DNA of 41,522 nucleotides, taken from the NCBI RefSeq assembly GCF_000337495.1, contig NZ_AOIS01000063.1:146236-187757 (forward strand). Direction: 5' to 3'. This document shows, piece by piece, positions 16,955-25,950 of this stretch (positions within the stretch are counted from its first letter, which is position 1; each line of letters begins with the position of its first letter). Made by a program: the position numbers and the translations under genes. This stretch comes from Haloterrigena salina JCM 13891 (GTDB lineage Archaea > Halobacteriota > Halobacteria > Halobacteriales > Natrialbaceae). The notes beneath the pieces were generated by a model that was not told the origin of the DNA, did no database searches, and was given only the letters and a program-made list of their open reading frames with translations.

Positions 16955-16961
16955 TTATATA
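16955..16961 (+). promoter_or_regulatory. TATA box for a leaderless gene
   Basis: TTATATA is centred 26 bp before the ATG at 16984, the spacing expected if transcription starts at the start codon. This supports the short form of the protein over an in-frame extension from 16846. Confidence 0.7.
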
Positions 16962-16983
16962 CCACGCAAGACTACCGCGGAAT

Positions 16984-17487
16984 ATGCGTCTGACGCCGTC
17001 TTGGTTGTTCGCGACACCGTCGGAGCCGTCCGAAGACGGGCCCGACGACGCCGAAGCCGAGACGGTTTCGGGTGTCACCATCTACCGGGACCCATCGACC
17101 GACCTCTCGAACGCCGACTCCGCGACCGAGTTTGTCCCGGACTCCAATACCGAATTGTTGTCCGTTCTGGACGGGATGGAGACGCCCGTCACCGTCGACG
17201 AAGTCGCCGACGAACTGATCCATCCGGCTCGGCCCTCAGTGGAAACGTGGGCGGCCGTGCACGAGCAACTCCACCAGTATCGCCTTCCGGAACTCGACGC
17301 GACGGGCCACGTCGAATTCGACGCGGAACAGGGGATCGTCGAGCGTCGAACAGTCCGATCGGACGCCGCTAACAGGAACGGCTCGAACGGGCTGGGACTC
17401 CGGAGACTGGTTCGACTCGCGGGACTCACAGCACTGGTTACGTCGGGGCTGGCGGTCGCGCTCCTCGCGGTCGTACTGCTCGTCTGA
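16984..17487 (+). CDS. Membrane-anchored winged-helix protein (DUF7344-like)
   Basis: The 167-residue protein has an acidic N-terminus, a winged-helix-like region at about 60-118 (ELLSVLDGMETPVTVDEVADEL ... YRLPELDATGHVEFD) resembling the haloarchaeal DUF7344 group, and a single C-terminal hydrophobic helix at about 142-165. It therefore looks like a DNA-binding domain tethered to the inner face of the membrane. Start choice rests on the TATA box 26 bp upstream. It is convergent with a second member of the same group at 17534-18136, and both sit between two blocks of glycan genes, so they may regulate them (inference). Confidence 0.75.
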   Translation: MRLTPSWLFATPSEPSEDGPDDAEAETVSGVTIYRDPSTDLSNADSATEFVPDSNTELLSVLDGMETPVTVDEVADELIHPARPSVETWAAVHEQLHQYRLPELDATGHVEFDAEQGIVERRTVRSDAANRNGSNGLGLRRLVRLAGLTALVTSGLAVALLAVVLLV

Positions 17488-17533
17488 ACCGACTCGAGAA
17501 ACACGCCGTATCGCACTGGGGCGACGTCAGATA

Positions 17534-18136
17534 TTACTCAAGAAGCCGTTTGATCGTCGATACCGTAAACAGCAGTAGGATACAGGCGCTCAGTGCGATT
17601 CCCGAGAGGAACGTCGTGAACGGCAGTTCGAGCACCGCGCCGAGCAGCAGCGCGAAGCCGAGGACCGTCGAGCCGACGTAGTAATCGTCCAGCCCCGCGT
17701 TGGACTCGTCCCCGTCGCTCGAGTCCGTCTCAGGGGCGTCCTGCAGGTACTGATCAACCATATCTGCGCGCGGTTGCCGTTCGACGATGCCGCGGTTCTT
17801 CTGGTAGTCGATGAGTCCCGCTTCGTCGAGCTTCGAGAGGTGAGACTGGTAGAGCGGAATGTAGACGCGCTGGCGTTGTTTCGACGTGAGTTCCTCGACA
17901 GTCGTATCGTGTTCCCACGCCGCGACCTGCTCAGCGATATCTCGCATACGCACGGGCTCGGTAGTGTCGCGAAGGTACCTGAGAACCAGCCGACGGCGTT
18001 CGTTTTGCAGGAGGTGGAAGATCTCGTCCTTAGAGAGGTCCTCCTCGTCAGCGGGCCGCTCGTCAGCGGACGAGCGGTCCGCATCGGCCGTCTCCTCCGT
18101 AGTATCTCCTTCGGAGCTGATATGTGCTGCGTTCAT
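17534..18136 (-). CDS. Membrane-anchored winged-helix regulator (DUF7344-like, two membrane spans)
   Basis: The 200-residue protein has an acidic, disordered N-terminus, then a clear winged-helix domain at about 35-120: KDEIFHLLQNERRRLVLRYL, a central helix set, RVYIPLYQSHLSKLDEAGLIDY and the wing region GIVE. Two adjacent hydrophobic helices at about 150-193 place the domain on the cytoplasmic face of the membrane. The LLQNERRR opening is the signature of this haloarchaeal regulator group. A TATA-like TTTATTA (18166-18172, minus strand) lies about 33 bp before the start. Confidence 0.85.
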   Translation of the reverse strand: MNAAHISSEGDTTEETADADRSSADERPADEEDLSKDEIFHLLQNERRRLVLRYLRDTTEPVRMRDIAEQVAAWEHDTTVEELTSKQRQRVYIPLYQSHLSKLDEAGLIDYQKNRGIVERQPRADMVDQYLQDAPETDSSDGDESNAGLDDYYVGSTVLGFALLLGAVLELPFTTFLSGIALSACILLLFTVSTIKRLLE

Positions 18137-18526
18137 TGCGCCAATCTCCCCTAATCAGAAGTGTGTAATAAAGGGTGGAAACCGTATCTCTCAACCGAAT
18201 TCGTTTTAACTATTTTCATAGACGGGATCGATCTTTTTACGTTATTTTAAAATAGCAATATCGGGAGATTCAGGTCATAATTCGGGCCATTCACGAATAG
18301 ACGATTATTTTGTTACTCGTATTTAATTCCGTAAATATATCTGGCGGGTTACGATAAATTTCTCACTGTTGTGTCGGATAGGACGTTCTAGAACCGACGA
18401 AAGATACTTATTGCAAATTATTGTCCTACATCTGGTAGGTAAGGGGGTAGGAACCACCCCATCGACCGGGTCAAAGCGGCTTATCGGGACGATAATAAAC
18501 CGCACGACGGTCGAATAACGCCGGTA
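18137..18526. other. AT-rich intergenic island with divergent promoters
   Basis: This 390-bp stretch is far more AT-rich than its surroundings, mainly 18180-18430, and has no gene. It holds the perfect palindrome TATTTTAAAATA (18243-18254). It also holds TATA candidates for both flanking genes: TTTATTA at 18166-18172 on the minus strand and GATAATAAA at 18491-18499 on the plus strand. GGGGT/ACCCC arms with a seven-base loop lie near 18445-18462. Confidence 0.6.
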
Positions 18527-19519
18527 ATGAGCGACAGTCAATGGTGGTTCCTCGACCTGGCAGCGGTGATCGCGTTCACCGGCGCCTTCACGTTCGGCAT
18601 TGTTTCCGGAGTCGGCGGCGTGATACGAACCGCGATAGCACTCCCGATGATTCTCTGTTTTCCCGGGTATGCGCTCGTCTCGATCCTGTTTCCGTCCGAA
18701 CCGAGCGACGAGTACCAGTCGTTCGATGCGCTGAAAAGCGGGCTCGAGACACCGCGTCTGGTAACCGGCGGACTCGAGTCTGTCGAACGGTTCGTCCTGT
18801 CGGTCGTCTTCAGTATCGCCCTCGTTCCGACGGTCACCCTTTTCGCGTCCGTTACCCCACGGGGTATCACCCCGGAAACGGTGCTCCTCGGGCTTGCATC
18901 GCTGACCGTCGTGCTGTCGCTGCTCGCGGTCGTGTCTCGCTACCGGTGTCCGGCGGAGCAACGGTTCGCGCCGTCGCTCTCGATCGGATCGCTGTTCTTC
19001 TCCCGGGAGCGACCGAACGTCTACGAGCGAGTCAATCCGCGGCCGTACAACGTCGCGATCGTCATCGGACTGGTAGTACTGCTCGCGAGCGCCGGCTTCG
19101 CTGCCACCAACCCGCCACAGGGCGAGAGCTTCACCGAACTGTCGGTCCAAACCGAGAACGTCACGGGCGACACTGACACGATGTACGAGTCGACGTACGC
19201 CGCCGGCGAGACCGAGCCGTTGACGGTGTCGATCACGAATCAAGAGAACGCCGAGCGCGACTACACGACGGTCGTCCTGCTCGAGCGAATCGAACAGGGT
19301 GACGGTGACGAAGTGAACGTTACGGACCGCGACGAACTCGCTCGAGCATCCGCGACGGTCGCTGACGGAGAGACACGCGAGCAGTCGCTCGAAATCACGC
19401 CGACGATGTCCGGCGACGACCTTCGGATCACGGTGTTGCTCTACCAGGGGGAGGCGCCGTCGGAGCCCGCAGCAGGAGACGCCTACCGAACGATGCACCT
19501 CCCGGTCGTGGTTGAGTAG
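18527..19519 (+). CDS. DUF1616 family membrane protein
   Basis: The 330-residue protein matches the DUF1616 architecture: hydrophobic helices at about 8-28, 34-54, 90-110, 115-135 and 180-198, with IALPMILCFPGYALVSILFP near the N-terminus being characteristic. The last 120 residues form an extracellular beta-rich domain (ETEPLTVSITNQE onward) like those that bind partner proteins or glycans at the surface. The family is common in archaeal surface-glycan loci but its biochemical role is unknown. The ATG at 18527 lies about 30 bp after a TATA-like GATAATAAA, so the mRNA is probably leaderless or nearly so. Confidence 0.82.
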   Translation: MSDSQWWFLDLAAVIAFTGAFTFGIVSGVGGVIRTAIALPMILCFPGYALVSILFPSEPSDEYQSFDALKSGLETPRLVTGGLESVERFVLSVVFSIALVPTVTLFASVTPRGITPETVLLGLASLTVVLSLLAVVSRYRCPAEQRFAPSLSIGSLFFSRERPNVYERVNPRPYNVAIVIGLVVLLASAGFAATNPPQGESFTELSVQTENVTGDTDTMYESTYAAGETEPLTVSITNQENAERDYTTVVLLERIEQGDGDEVNVTDRDELARASATVADGETREQSLEITPTMSGDDLRITVLLYQGEAPSEPAAGDAYRTMHLPVVVE

Positions 19520-20503
19520 AGTAGGTGTAGCCCCGGGAGCACTCACCTCGCGTACGCGCTACGAACGTGCGTGATCGATCACCGATCGCCGTCGGCGCCA
19601 GAGGCGATCGGTACTGTCGTCGGCGCTCTGCTGTCCGTTCTTGTCGACAAGCCACCGTTCCGGACGGCTGGCGTCACGAAGACTAACTACGGGAATCGCC
19701 CACTTACTGTTCGTCGCGCCGCTGTTCTAGCTCGCTCTCGCCGCCGTCGCCGGCCGGCGTGGCGCCGAGAGCCGCGGCGCACGGGTGCGTTTGCGCTCGC
19801 TCACCGTTCACCTGATTACTGACGTGTACGTCGACGCGACCGGAACACGGGATCGTGGTTCGGGTCGTCCTGCGGGCGTTCGCCTCGGCGCCGCCGGCCA
19901 ATTACGGCGGCTGTTTCGACCACGTCGTCTATCTCTCCGAAAGGTCCGCCGGTTCGTCACGGGCGGACTGACGTCGCAGCTCCTCCGTCAGATCGAGCTC
20001 GTGATTGCCCTCACCGTGCTGTGGCTGTCCGAATGGGTGTTGACCATCGCTGAATCCGGTGCTAGCTGTACGGCTATCACGAATCGTAACAGGCGCCTCA
20101 CCCTGACGCCGAAACAGTCGTGCTCCGTCGGTCGTCGACGAGCGCTGACCGCGCTGCGATCGCCGCGATTGGTTTGATCGGGGACGCCGTTTTCGAGAGT
20201 CCGCGACTCAGCGTAGTCGATCGTGACTCGAGTTACACAGCGGATCACCGGAACCGTATCTGGTGGCCGCGTCCGGGAGACGCCACTCGCTCCCTCGAAC
20301 GGATACGAGCAAAGCGACCGGAGGATGGACGGACTCGAGGTCGCCGTGGGTGCTCGTTGCGATCGAATCCTACCGACACTCGATGAGCGTCCGGTGTCGT
20401 CCGTCCTCGCTTGCCTCGAGATGCCAACGCTCGCTTCCGTTGTGACGTCGATGTCGGTTCGGTCGAAAAAAGGGACGGCGAGAGTCGCGGTAACGTCGGT
20501 CGC
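19520..20503. other. 984-bp region without a supportable gene
   Basis: Open frames exist on both strands (for example plus 19785-20177 and minus 19988-20248) but none has a coding-like start, conserved domain or consistent haloarchaeal codon pattern. One plus-strand frame has a short hydrophobic run (near LVIALTVLWLSEW) that could be chance. No terminal inverted repeats or transposase motifs were seen. The region may be decayed sequence between the two glycan blocks. Confidence 0.5.
20466..20471 (-). terminator. Oligo-T terminator of the glycan operon
   Basis: Six consecutive A on the plus strand read as TTTTTT on the minus strand, about 35 bp after the stop of the GT-C-like gene. Oligo-T tracts end archaeal transcription. 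Confidence 0.5.
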
Positions 20504-22504
20504 TTACTCGGTGGCCGGCGAGGGCGTACACATCGTCACGTCGCCGTTCGTGTACACGGTGGCTTGGTCCGGGCGACAGAGGCGGTCCACGGTGGCCTGT
20601 TCGATCCGACCCTGCCCGTCGGCGTTATTGAAGTAGACCGCCTCGTTCGCGGCGGTCGTCCGATAGACCGCGTAGTTGTGATCGGCGGTCCCGCCCTCTG
20701 GGACCGTCGCGATGTCCGTCGACGGATAGGCTCCTGTGCGGCTGAACAGCGTCTGATACGGATGGTCAGTGTACAGCCCCTGGTCGGGTCGGATCTCGTC
20801 GCCGTCGGGCGAACCGGTCATCTCGCCGATCGAGCCGACCGCAGCCAGTTCCGACTCCGTGTAGGCGAGTTGTTCGTGGTGCTCCTCGAAGACCGGGTTG
20901 TCGATGTTGCTCTCCGTCGCGAAGAGCATCGCGCCCGGATAGACGAGCGTGAACAGCAATAGGACGGCGACGACGAGCGCCGGCGCGAGTCCGCGGTCGA
21001 GGGTCCGCAGTCCGATCGCGCCGAGGATCGCCATCGGCGCATAGAGGAACGCGAACCAGCGGTTCGGGATGAACGAGTGGATCCCGAACATCGGGAAGCC
21101 CATGACGAACACGAGCATGAACGCCGTCGCCAGCAGCAGCGTGAACACCGACTGCTCGGCCCGGCGCCGGTGGACGATGTACAGGCAGCCGACGAACGTC
21201 GCCCCGAGCAGGATGAGGAAGCCGAGCTCATCGATGTAGGGGACGAGCTCGTCGAGCAGCGTCGTCGCCGCTTCCGCGGCCCCGCCCTCGGCCGCGTCCC
21301 CGCTGGAGCCGCTCGCGATGTTGAGGAAGCCGGCGCTCTCCCTGACCGTTTCACTGAAGTACCTCAGCACGGTCTCGAGGAACGAGTCGTCGCGGTACGG
21401 CGTCAGCGACCAGACGAAGATCGTCAGCCCGACGTTGAAGACGACGAGGCCGAGGAGGTTGACCGGTTTCTTCGTCCGGAACACGCTCGCATCGAGGCGC
21501 GTCAACCCGAGCGGGCCGATCTCGAAGACCAGTTGGGCGACGAACGCCGCGAGCAACAACACGAGCATGATGAACGTCGACACTTGGTGGGTGAGGATCA
21601 CCGCGACGCTCGAGAGCAGCAACAGCGAGAAGTCCCGGGTCGTGTACTCGATGCGCATCACCCGGAGCAACGCGTACAGCATCGCGAGGAAGAAGACCAG
21701 TCCCATGCTCGTGGGGATGAGGTGCACCCCCCACATCGAGACGTGGCTGGCGAGAGCGTACAGCGCCGCCGCCAGCGTCGCCCATCGCTGCGAGACGAGC
21801 AGGTTCCCCCCGGCGTAGACGAGCAGCACTGAGATCGGCATCACGAGACCCAGCGTGAGGTACAGCGCGCTCCGCAGCGAGACGTCGAACAGCATCGACG
21901 AGGCGGTGACCAGCAGGTGATAGAACGGCGAGGCGTAGTGCTTGTCGTGGGAAATCGCGCCGACTCGCCCCTCCGAGACGATCTGCTCGGTCAGCTCCCC
22001 CATGTGCGTCCAGACGTCGATCCCGATGAACCCCGGCGTTACGTACAGCGCGGTGCCGCGAACGACCAGCGCGAAGAGGACGATCTGGAGCAACAACAGT
22101 CGGGCGTTGAAATCCCGGTCGCTCGCGAAGCAGATCTGGCCGACCACGAGGGTCCCGACGACGCTCGCGAGGACGAAAAACGAAATCGTTCGGGCGCCCT
22201 GGTGGACCGCCAGAACGACCAGCGCCGCGAGCCCGAGGAGGACGGCCGTCGGGAGCGCCATCGTCACCCGGGACGGGAGCGTCAAGCGGACGTCGTCGAT
22301 CGCCTGCTGTTGGTAATACAGGCGGACGAGATACAGGATACACGCCGTCCCGAGGACCACTGGAACGGTGTTGAGGTAGACCTGCGACGCGAAAAATCGC
22401 AGCGGGAACAACACCAGTGCGATCAGGAGCCCGCCGATCGCCGCGACGGTGTCGAGTCGCAGCGGTCGGAGCTCCGAGAGCCGCTCGACCGGATTACGTC
22501 CCAT
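20504..22504 (-). CDS. Multi-span membrane glycosyltransferase-like protein (GT-C type)
   Basis: The 666-residue protein has about twelve to fourteen hydrophobic helices and a soluble extracellular C-terminal part of about 110 residues. The first long outer loop contains GIDVWTHMGELTEQI followed by HDKHYASPFYH, which resembles the acidic first-loop motif of GT-C transferases that use lipid-phosphate sugars. It also recalls haloarchaeal membrane proteins of unknown function in glycosylation clusters. The C-terminal part has TDHPYQTLFSRTGAYPS and a final CRPDQATVYTNG stretch. It is the last gene of a minus-strand operon. Its ATG overlaps the stop of the GT4 gene by 11 bp. It could transfer sugars outside the membrane or polymerise units, and no polymerase is otherwise evident. 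Confidence 0.72.
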   Translation of the reverse strand: MGRNPVERLSELRPLRLDTVAAIGGLLIALVLFPLRFFASQVYLNTVPVVLGTACILYLVRLYYQQQAIDDVRLTLPSRVTMALPTAVLLGLAALVVLAVHQGARTISFFVLASVVGTLVVGQICFASDRDFNARLLLLQIVLFALVVRGTALYVTPGFIGIDVWTHMGELTEQIVSEGRVGAISHDKHYASPFYHLLVTASSMLFDVSLRSALYLTLGLVMPISVLLVYAGGNLLVSQRWATLAAALYALASHVSMWGVHLIPTSMGLVFFLAMLYALLRVMRIEYTTRDFSLLLLSSVAVILTHQVSTFIMLVLLLAAFVAQLVFEIGPLGLTRLDASVFRTKKPVNLLGLVVFNVGLTIFVWSLTPYRDDSFLETVLRYFSETVRESAGFLNIASGSSGDAAEGGAAEAATTLLDELVPYIDELGFLILLGATFVGCLYIVHRRRAEQSVFTLLLATAFMLVFVMGFPMFGIHSFIPNRWFAFLYAPMAILGAIGLRTLDRGLAPALVVAVLLLFTLVYPGAMLFATESNIDNPVFEEHHEQLAYTESELAAVGSIGEMTGSPDGDEIRPDQGLYTDHPYQTLFSRTGAYPSTDIATVPEGGTADHNYAVYRTTAANEAVYFNNADGQGRIEQATVDRLCRPDQATVYTNGDVTMCTPSPATE

Positions 22505-23453
22505 GGCTCACCCCCGTGGGCTGCCCCGAGCGGTCGGGGCGTTCGAGGACGCGCCGGTACACTTCGTGAAGACGGTCCCCCAGCGCCTCGAGGCGCAGTC
22601 CGTCGATGACGTCGCGGCCGTCGGACCGCCCGCGATCGGCGGCGACCCGCTCGAGTCCGGCGACCAGGTCGTCGTCGTCGTCGCTGACGACGCAGTTGGC
22701 CAGGCCGTCGATCGTCTCGCGGACGAAGCCGACGTCGGTCGAGACGATCGGCAGGTTACACGCGGCGGCCTCTTTGACGACCATCGGTCCGCTCTCGCGT
22801 TTCGACGTGACGAGGAGGACGTCGCTGGCGTTCATGTAGTAGGGAATCTCCTCGTAGTCGACGCCACAGACCGGGCGCAACTCGAGATCGGCGTCGGCTC
22901 GTTCGACGAGTCGACGCGCCCGGGGGAAGTCCTTGACTCCGCGCTCGGTGTCGTACGGGAAGAGCGCGATCGGTCGGTCGGTCTCCCAGCCGATGCGCTC
23001 GCGAGCCTCCGCCTGTGGAATCGGTCTGAACTGCTCGGTGTCGACGCCGAACGGGATCACGTGGTGGTCGGTCTCGAGCGCGTCGGACATGGGTTGACTC
23101 GGAACGATCGTAGCGTCGGCGCTGCGGGCCGCGCGTCGACTGAGCCACCGGAGCCACGAGTGGTCGCTCATCAGGTCCGTGCCCCAGAGACTCACCACGA
23201 CCGGTCGGACCGGCTGGGTGAACGCGAACGGCGTCGTGAGTCCGTAGTTCGCGTGGATCAGATCGTACTCTCCCGATCGGATCTCGGAGAGGACGGCCGG
23301 ATAGAACCGGGCGTAGTCCGACGGCGATCGGCCGCCGGCGTCGTCCACTCCGGGGACGGTACAGACCGTGCAGTCGACGCCGCGCGCTTCGAGGACCGAT
23401 ACTTGGTGGTCGAAAAACGGCCGCGGCGAGGTGACCAACTGGAGTACATTCAT
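22494..23453 (-). CDS. GT4 family glycosyltransferase
   Basis: The 319-residue enzyme has the GT-B fold of family GT4. The N-terminal half contains MNVLQLVTSP and HANYGLTTPFA, a central VVSLWGTDLM, then PFGVDTEQF. The C-terminal half has the E-x7-E motif E220-E228 (RESGPMVVKEAA) followed by LPIVSTDVGFVRE, which bind the nucleotide-sugar donor. It is slightly short for the family, so the N-terminal lobe is compact. The ATG at 23453 overlaps the DUF354 gene stop as ATGA, and its own stop overlaps the next ATG. A longer in-frame reading to 24125 only reads through the DUF354 gene. Confidence 0.9.
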   Translation of the reverse strand: MNVLQLVTSPRPFFDHQVSVLEARGVDCTVCTVPGVDDAGGRSPSDYARFYPAVLSEIRSGEYDLIHANYGLTTPFAFTQPVRPVVVSLWGTDLMSDHSWLRWLSRRAARSADATIVPSQPMSDALETDHHVIPFGVDTEQFRPIPQAEARERIGWETDRPIALFPYDTERGVKDFPRARRLVERADADLELRPVCGVDYEEIPYYMNASDVLLVTSKRESGPMVVKEAAACNLPIVSTDVGFVRETIDGLANCVVSDDDDDLVAGLERVAADRGRSDGRDVIDGLRLEALGDRLHEVYRRVLERPDRSGQPTGVSHGT

Positions 23454-24559
23454 GATTCGGTCGGATTCGTTGTGGAGGTCGAGCGGCCCGGTTCGGGCGT
23501 TTTCGCGTGCGTTTCTAACTGGGCGACGACGAACTCGGTTACGTCGATCCGTTCCGACAACAACTGCTGGTGGCGTTGCGTCCACGTTTCGGACGGCTCC
23601 TCGAGGACCGACACGGCCTGCTCGAGCCCGCGGACGTGTCGCCGCTCGCCGGTGTACTCGAACAGGAGGCCGAACTCCGACTCGAGCTCCGTCGTGTATC
23701 CCAGCGAGAGCGGATTGACGTAGACCGCCGGCGTACCGAGGACAGCGGCTTCCGCCGCGGTCGTCGCGCCCTCGCTCAGAACGACGTCGGCGTACGCGAG
23801 CAGGTCGTGTAGCCGCTCGGGGGCCGTCTCGAACGCGTAGTCCGCGAGCTCCGCGGGCGGTGTGCCTTCGGCCGAGAGCAGGACCTCTACGCCGGCGTCC
23901 TCGAGCCGGTCGACGACCGCTCGGGGGTCGTCGAACCCGCCGTGGCCGACGTCGTGGGACGCCTCCCAACTGCTGAGTCGAACGACGGCGAACCGATCGT
24001 CGGGCGACAGTCCGAGCGACTCGAGGACGGTCGGATCCGGCTCGAACCGGTCGGGATGGAGGTAGGCGAGCTCGTGGTAGCCCGGGTAGCGAACCTGTTT
24101 CGACCCGATTTCCCCCCGATAGCACGACGGCGTGCAGATCACGTCCGCGAACGGGTAGGCGAGCTTCGTGACGAGCGTCGCGTGTTCGGTGTCGTAGAAG
24201 ACGACGCTCGTCGTCCGCAACACCGACGCGACGTGGGCGGCCGCAGCGCCGCCGATAGCCGTGATTACGTCCGGATCGATCCGACGGGCCCGGGCCAGTA
24301 GTTTCGCCTCGTAGGTCGCCTGGACCGCGGCCATCGAGACTAACGAGTCAGACGCGCCGGCGAGCACCTCGTGGTCGATGTCGTAGGCCTCGAGGAGGTC
24401 GATCGCCACGTCGCTCTCGCGAGCGAAGACGTGGACCTCGTGGCCGCGGGCCCGAAGCTCCGTGATGGGGTGACGGAAGAAGTGGACGTGACCCGGGTGC
24501 TGGATCGTCACGATGATCCGCTTCGTCCCCGTCGAGGTCGGGTGGGAGTGTGCCGTCAT
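23450..24559 (-). CDS. DUF354 family protein (GT-B-like)
   Basis: The 369-residue protein is a DUF354 member: IVTIQHPGHVHFFRHPITEL at the start, FARE, AIGGAAAAHVASVL in the middle, FYDTEHATLVTKLAYPFADVI, then SEGATTAAEAAVLGTPAVYV near the end. The fold resembles UDP-GlcNAc 2-epimerase and GT-B transferases, and the late E/TTAAEAA segment matches a nucleotide-sugar site. The family's reaction is not established in what I know. In this operon a transferase or an epimerase-like step on UDP-N-acetylhexosamine is plausible. Start and stop both overlap neighbours as ATGA, so translation is coupled to the dehydrogenase and GT4 genes. Confidence 0.85.
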   Translation of the reverse strand: MTAHSHPTSTGTKRIIVTIQHPGHVHFFRHPITELRARGHEVHVFARESDVAIDLLEAYDIDHEVLAGASDSLVSMAAVQATYEAKLLARARRIDPDVITAIGGAAAAHVASVLRTTSVVFYDTEHATLVTKLAYPFADVICTPSCYRGEIGSKQVRYPGYHELAYLHPDRFEPDPTVLESLGLSPDDRFAVVRLSSWEASHDVGHGGFDDPRAVVDRLEDAGVEVLLSAEGTPPAELADYAFETAPERLHDLLAYADVVLSEGATTAAEAAVLGTPAVYVNPLSLGYTTELESEFGLLFEYTGERRHVRGLEQAVSVLEEPSETWTQRHQQLLSERIDVTEFVVAQLETHAKTPEPGRSTSTTNPTES

Positions 24560-25950
24560 AACCGACGGTAGACGAACCCCGCTTCGCAGGCCGCATCCTC
24601 GTCGAACGATCCCGTCACGTCGACCAGCGCCGGGTCCTCGGCGAGTTCGGAGGCTACCGCCTCGAGGTCGAGTTCCTCGAACTCTGCGTGCGGCGTCGTG
24701 ACCACGACGGCGTCGAATCCCTCGAACGAGAGACGCTCTTGGACGTCCAGATCGAACGCGTCGCGGACCGCATCGTCGTCCGCGAACGGATCGAAGCCGG
24801 CGATGTCGATATCGTACTCCGCGAGGCGATCGACGACATCCGCGACCTTCGAACTCCGGATGTCGCCGACGCCCGACTTGTACGACAGCCCCAGGACGAG
24901 CACGCGACTGTCCCGGAGCGTCTTGTGGCAGTTGTTCAGCGCCTTGATCGTCAGATCGGCGATGTGGTCGGGGACCGACTCGTTGACGGTCCGACTCGTG
25001 CGCACGAGTTCGGGTTCGAACCCTTCGCGAGCCGAGCGGTGGGCCAGGAAGTACGGATCGACCGGAATGCAGTGGCCGCCGACCAGTCCCGGCCGGTAGT
25101 CGTGGAAGTTCCACTTCGTTCCCGCGGCCTCGAGGACCGCCTGCGTGTCGACGTTCATCCGCTCTAAGGCCATCGAGAGCTCGTTGACGAAGGCGATGTT
25201 GAGGTCACGCTGGGTGTTCTCGACGACCTTGCTGGCCTCGGCGACTTCGATCGACGGCGCGCGGTGGACGCCGGCGTCGACGACCGATTCGTAGAGCGCC
25301 GCCACGTCCTCGAGGACCTTCTCGTCCTGAGCGCCGACGACCTTGACGACGTCCGCGAGGCCGTGTTCCTCGTCGCCGGGCGTCGCGCGCTCCGGCGAGT
25401 AGCCGACGAAGAATCCCTCGCCGGCGGTCAGATCGGAGGCGTCCTCGAGTGTGGGTACGAGAACCTCGCGCGTCGTCCCCGGGTAGACGGTCGACTCGAG
25501 GATCACCGTTGTCCCGGGTTTCATCTTCGAGCCGACGGTGGTCGCGGCGCTCTCGACGTAGTTCAGGTCCGGCCGATCGTCCTCGTCGATGGGCGTCGGG
25601 ACGGCGATAATGACGTAATCCGCGTCGCCGATCTGGCTGGCGTCGGTCGTGTAGGAGATGTCGTCGTTCTGGACCGCCTCGTCAGAGAGATCACCGGTCG
25701 TATCGACGCCGGCCTGCAGCTGCTCGACCGTCGACTCGTCGACGTCGTAGCCGATAACGCGGTAGTCCGACCGCGCGAAACCGACCGCGAGCGGAAGGCC
25801 GACGTAGCCGAGGCCGACGACGCAGATCGTCGCCGCTCGACTGGACTGTTCGTCGGCGTGTTCCTCGGTCGCGCCCTCGCTGTCCGAGAACGAGTACTCG
25901 CTGCGTGCTTCGTCCGCTCGGTTCGTCGTGTCGCTCAGTGTCGTAGTCAT
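24556..25950 (-). CDS. Nucleotide-sugar 6-dehydrogenase (UDP-GlcNAc/ManNAc or UDP-glucose type)
   Basis: The 464-residue enzyme oxidises the C6 hydroxyl of a nucleotide sugar to a carboxylate with NAD+. VVGLGYVGLPLA (44-55) is the Rossmann NAD loop, SKMKPGTTVILESTVYPGTT is the family core, and C294 in GGHCIPVDPY is the catalytic cysteine. The spacing and the RTVNESVPDHIAD segment look more like WecC/TviB (UDP-N-acetylhexosamine) than UDP-glucose dehydrogenases, but this is a judgement by eye. The start is the ATG at 25950 (MTTTLSD); the in-frame upstream part is not conserved-looking. A disordered acidic N-terminus of about 35 residues precedes the enzyme. It leads a four-gene coupled operon and, with glmS nearby, points to an amino-uronic-acid glycan. 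Confidence 0.9.
   Translation of the reverse strand: MTTTLSDTTNRADEARSEYSFSDSEGATEEHADEQSSRAATICVVGLGYVGLPLAVGFARSDYRVIGYDVDESTVEQLQAGVDTTGDLSDEAVQNDDISYTTDASQIGDADYVIIAVPTPIDEDDRPDLNYVESAATTVGSKMKPGTTVILESTVYPGTTREVLVPTLEDASDLTAGEGFFVGYSPERATPGDEEHGLADVVKVVGAQDEKVLEDVAALYESVVDAGVHRAPSIEVAEASKVVENTQRDLNIAFVNELSMALERMNVDTQAVLEAAGTKWNFHDYRPGLVGGHCIPVDPYFLAHRSAREGFEPELVRTSRTVNESVPDHIADLTIKALNNCHKTLRDSRVLVLGLSYKSGVGDIRSSKVADVVDRLAEYDIDIAGFDPFADDDAVRDAFDLDVQERLSFEGFDAVVVTTPHAEFEELDLEAVASELAEDPALVDVTGSFDEDAACEAGFVYRRL

Noticed and set aside
19785-20177. 130-codon plus-strand frame with a hydrophobic run
   Set aside because: It is Arg-rich from GC-biased sequence, has no supported start or domain, and the hydrophobic run alone does not make a gene.
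22494-24125. 543-codon minus-strand reading that would fuse an Arg-rich segment to the GT4 enzyme
   Set aside because: The upstream part is an out-of-frame reading of the DUF354 gene. The true GT4 start is the ATG at 23453 with an ATGA overlap.
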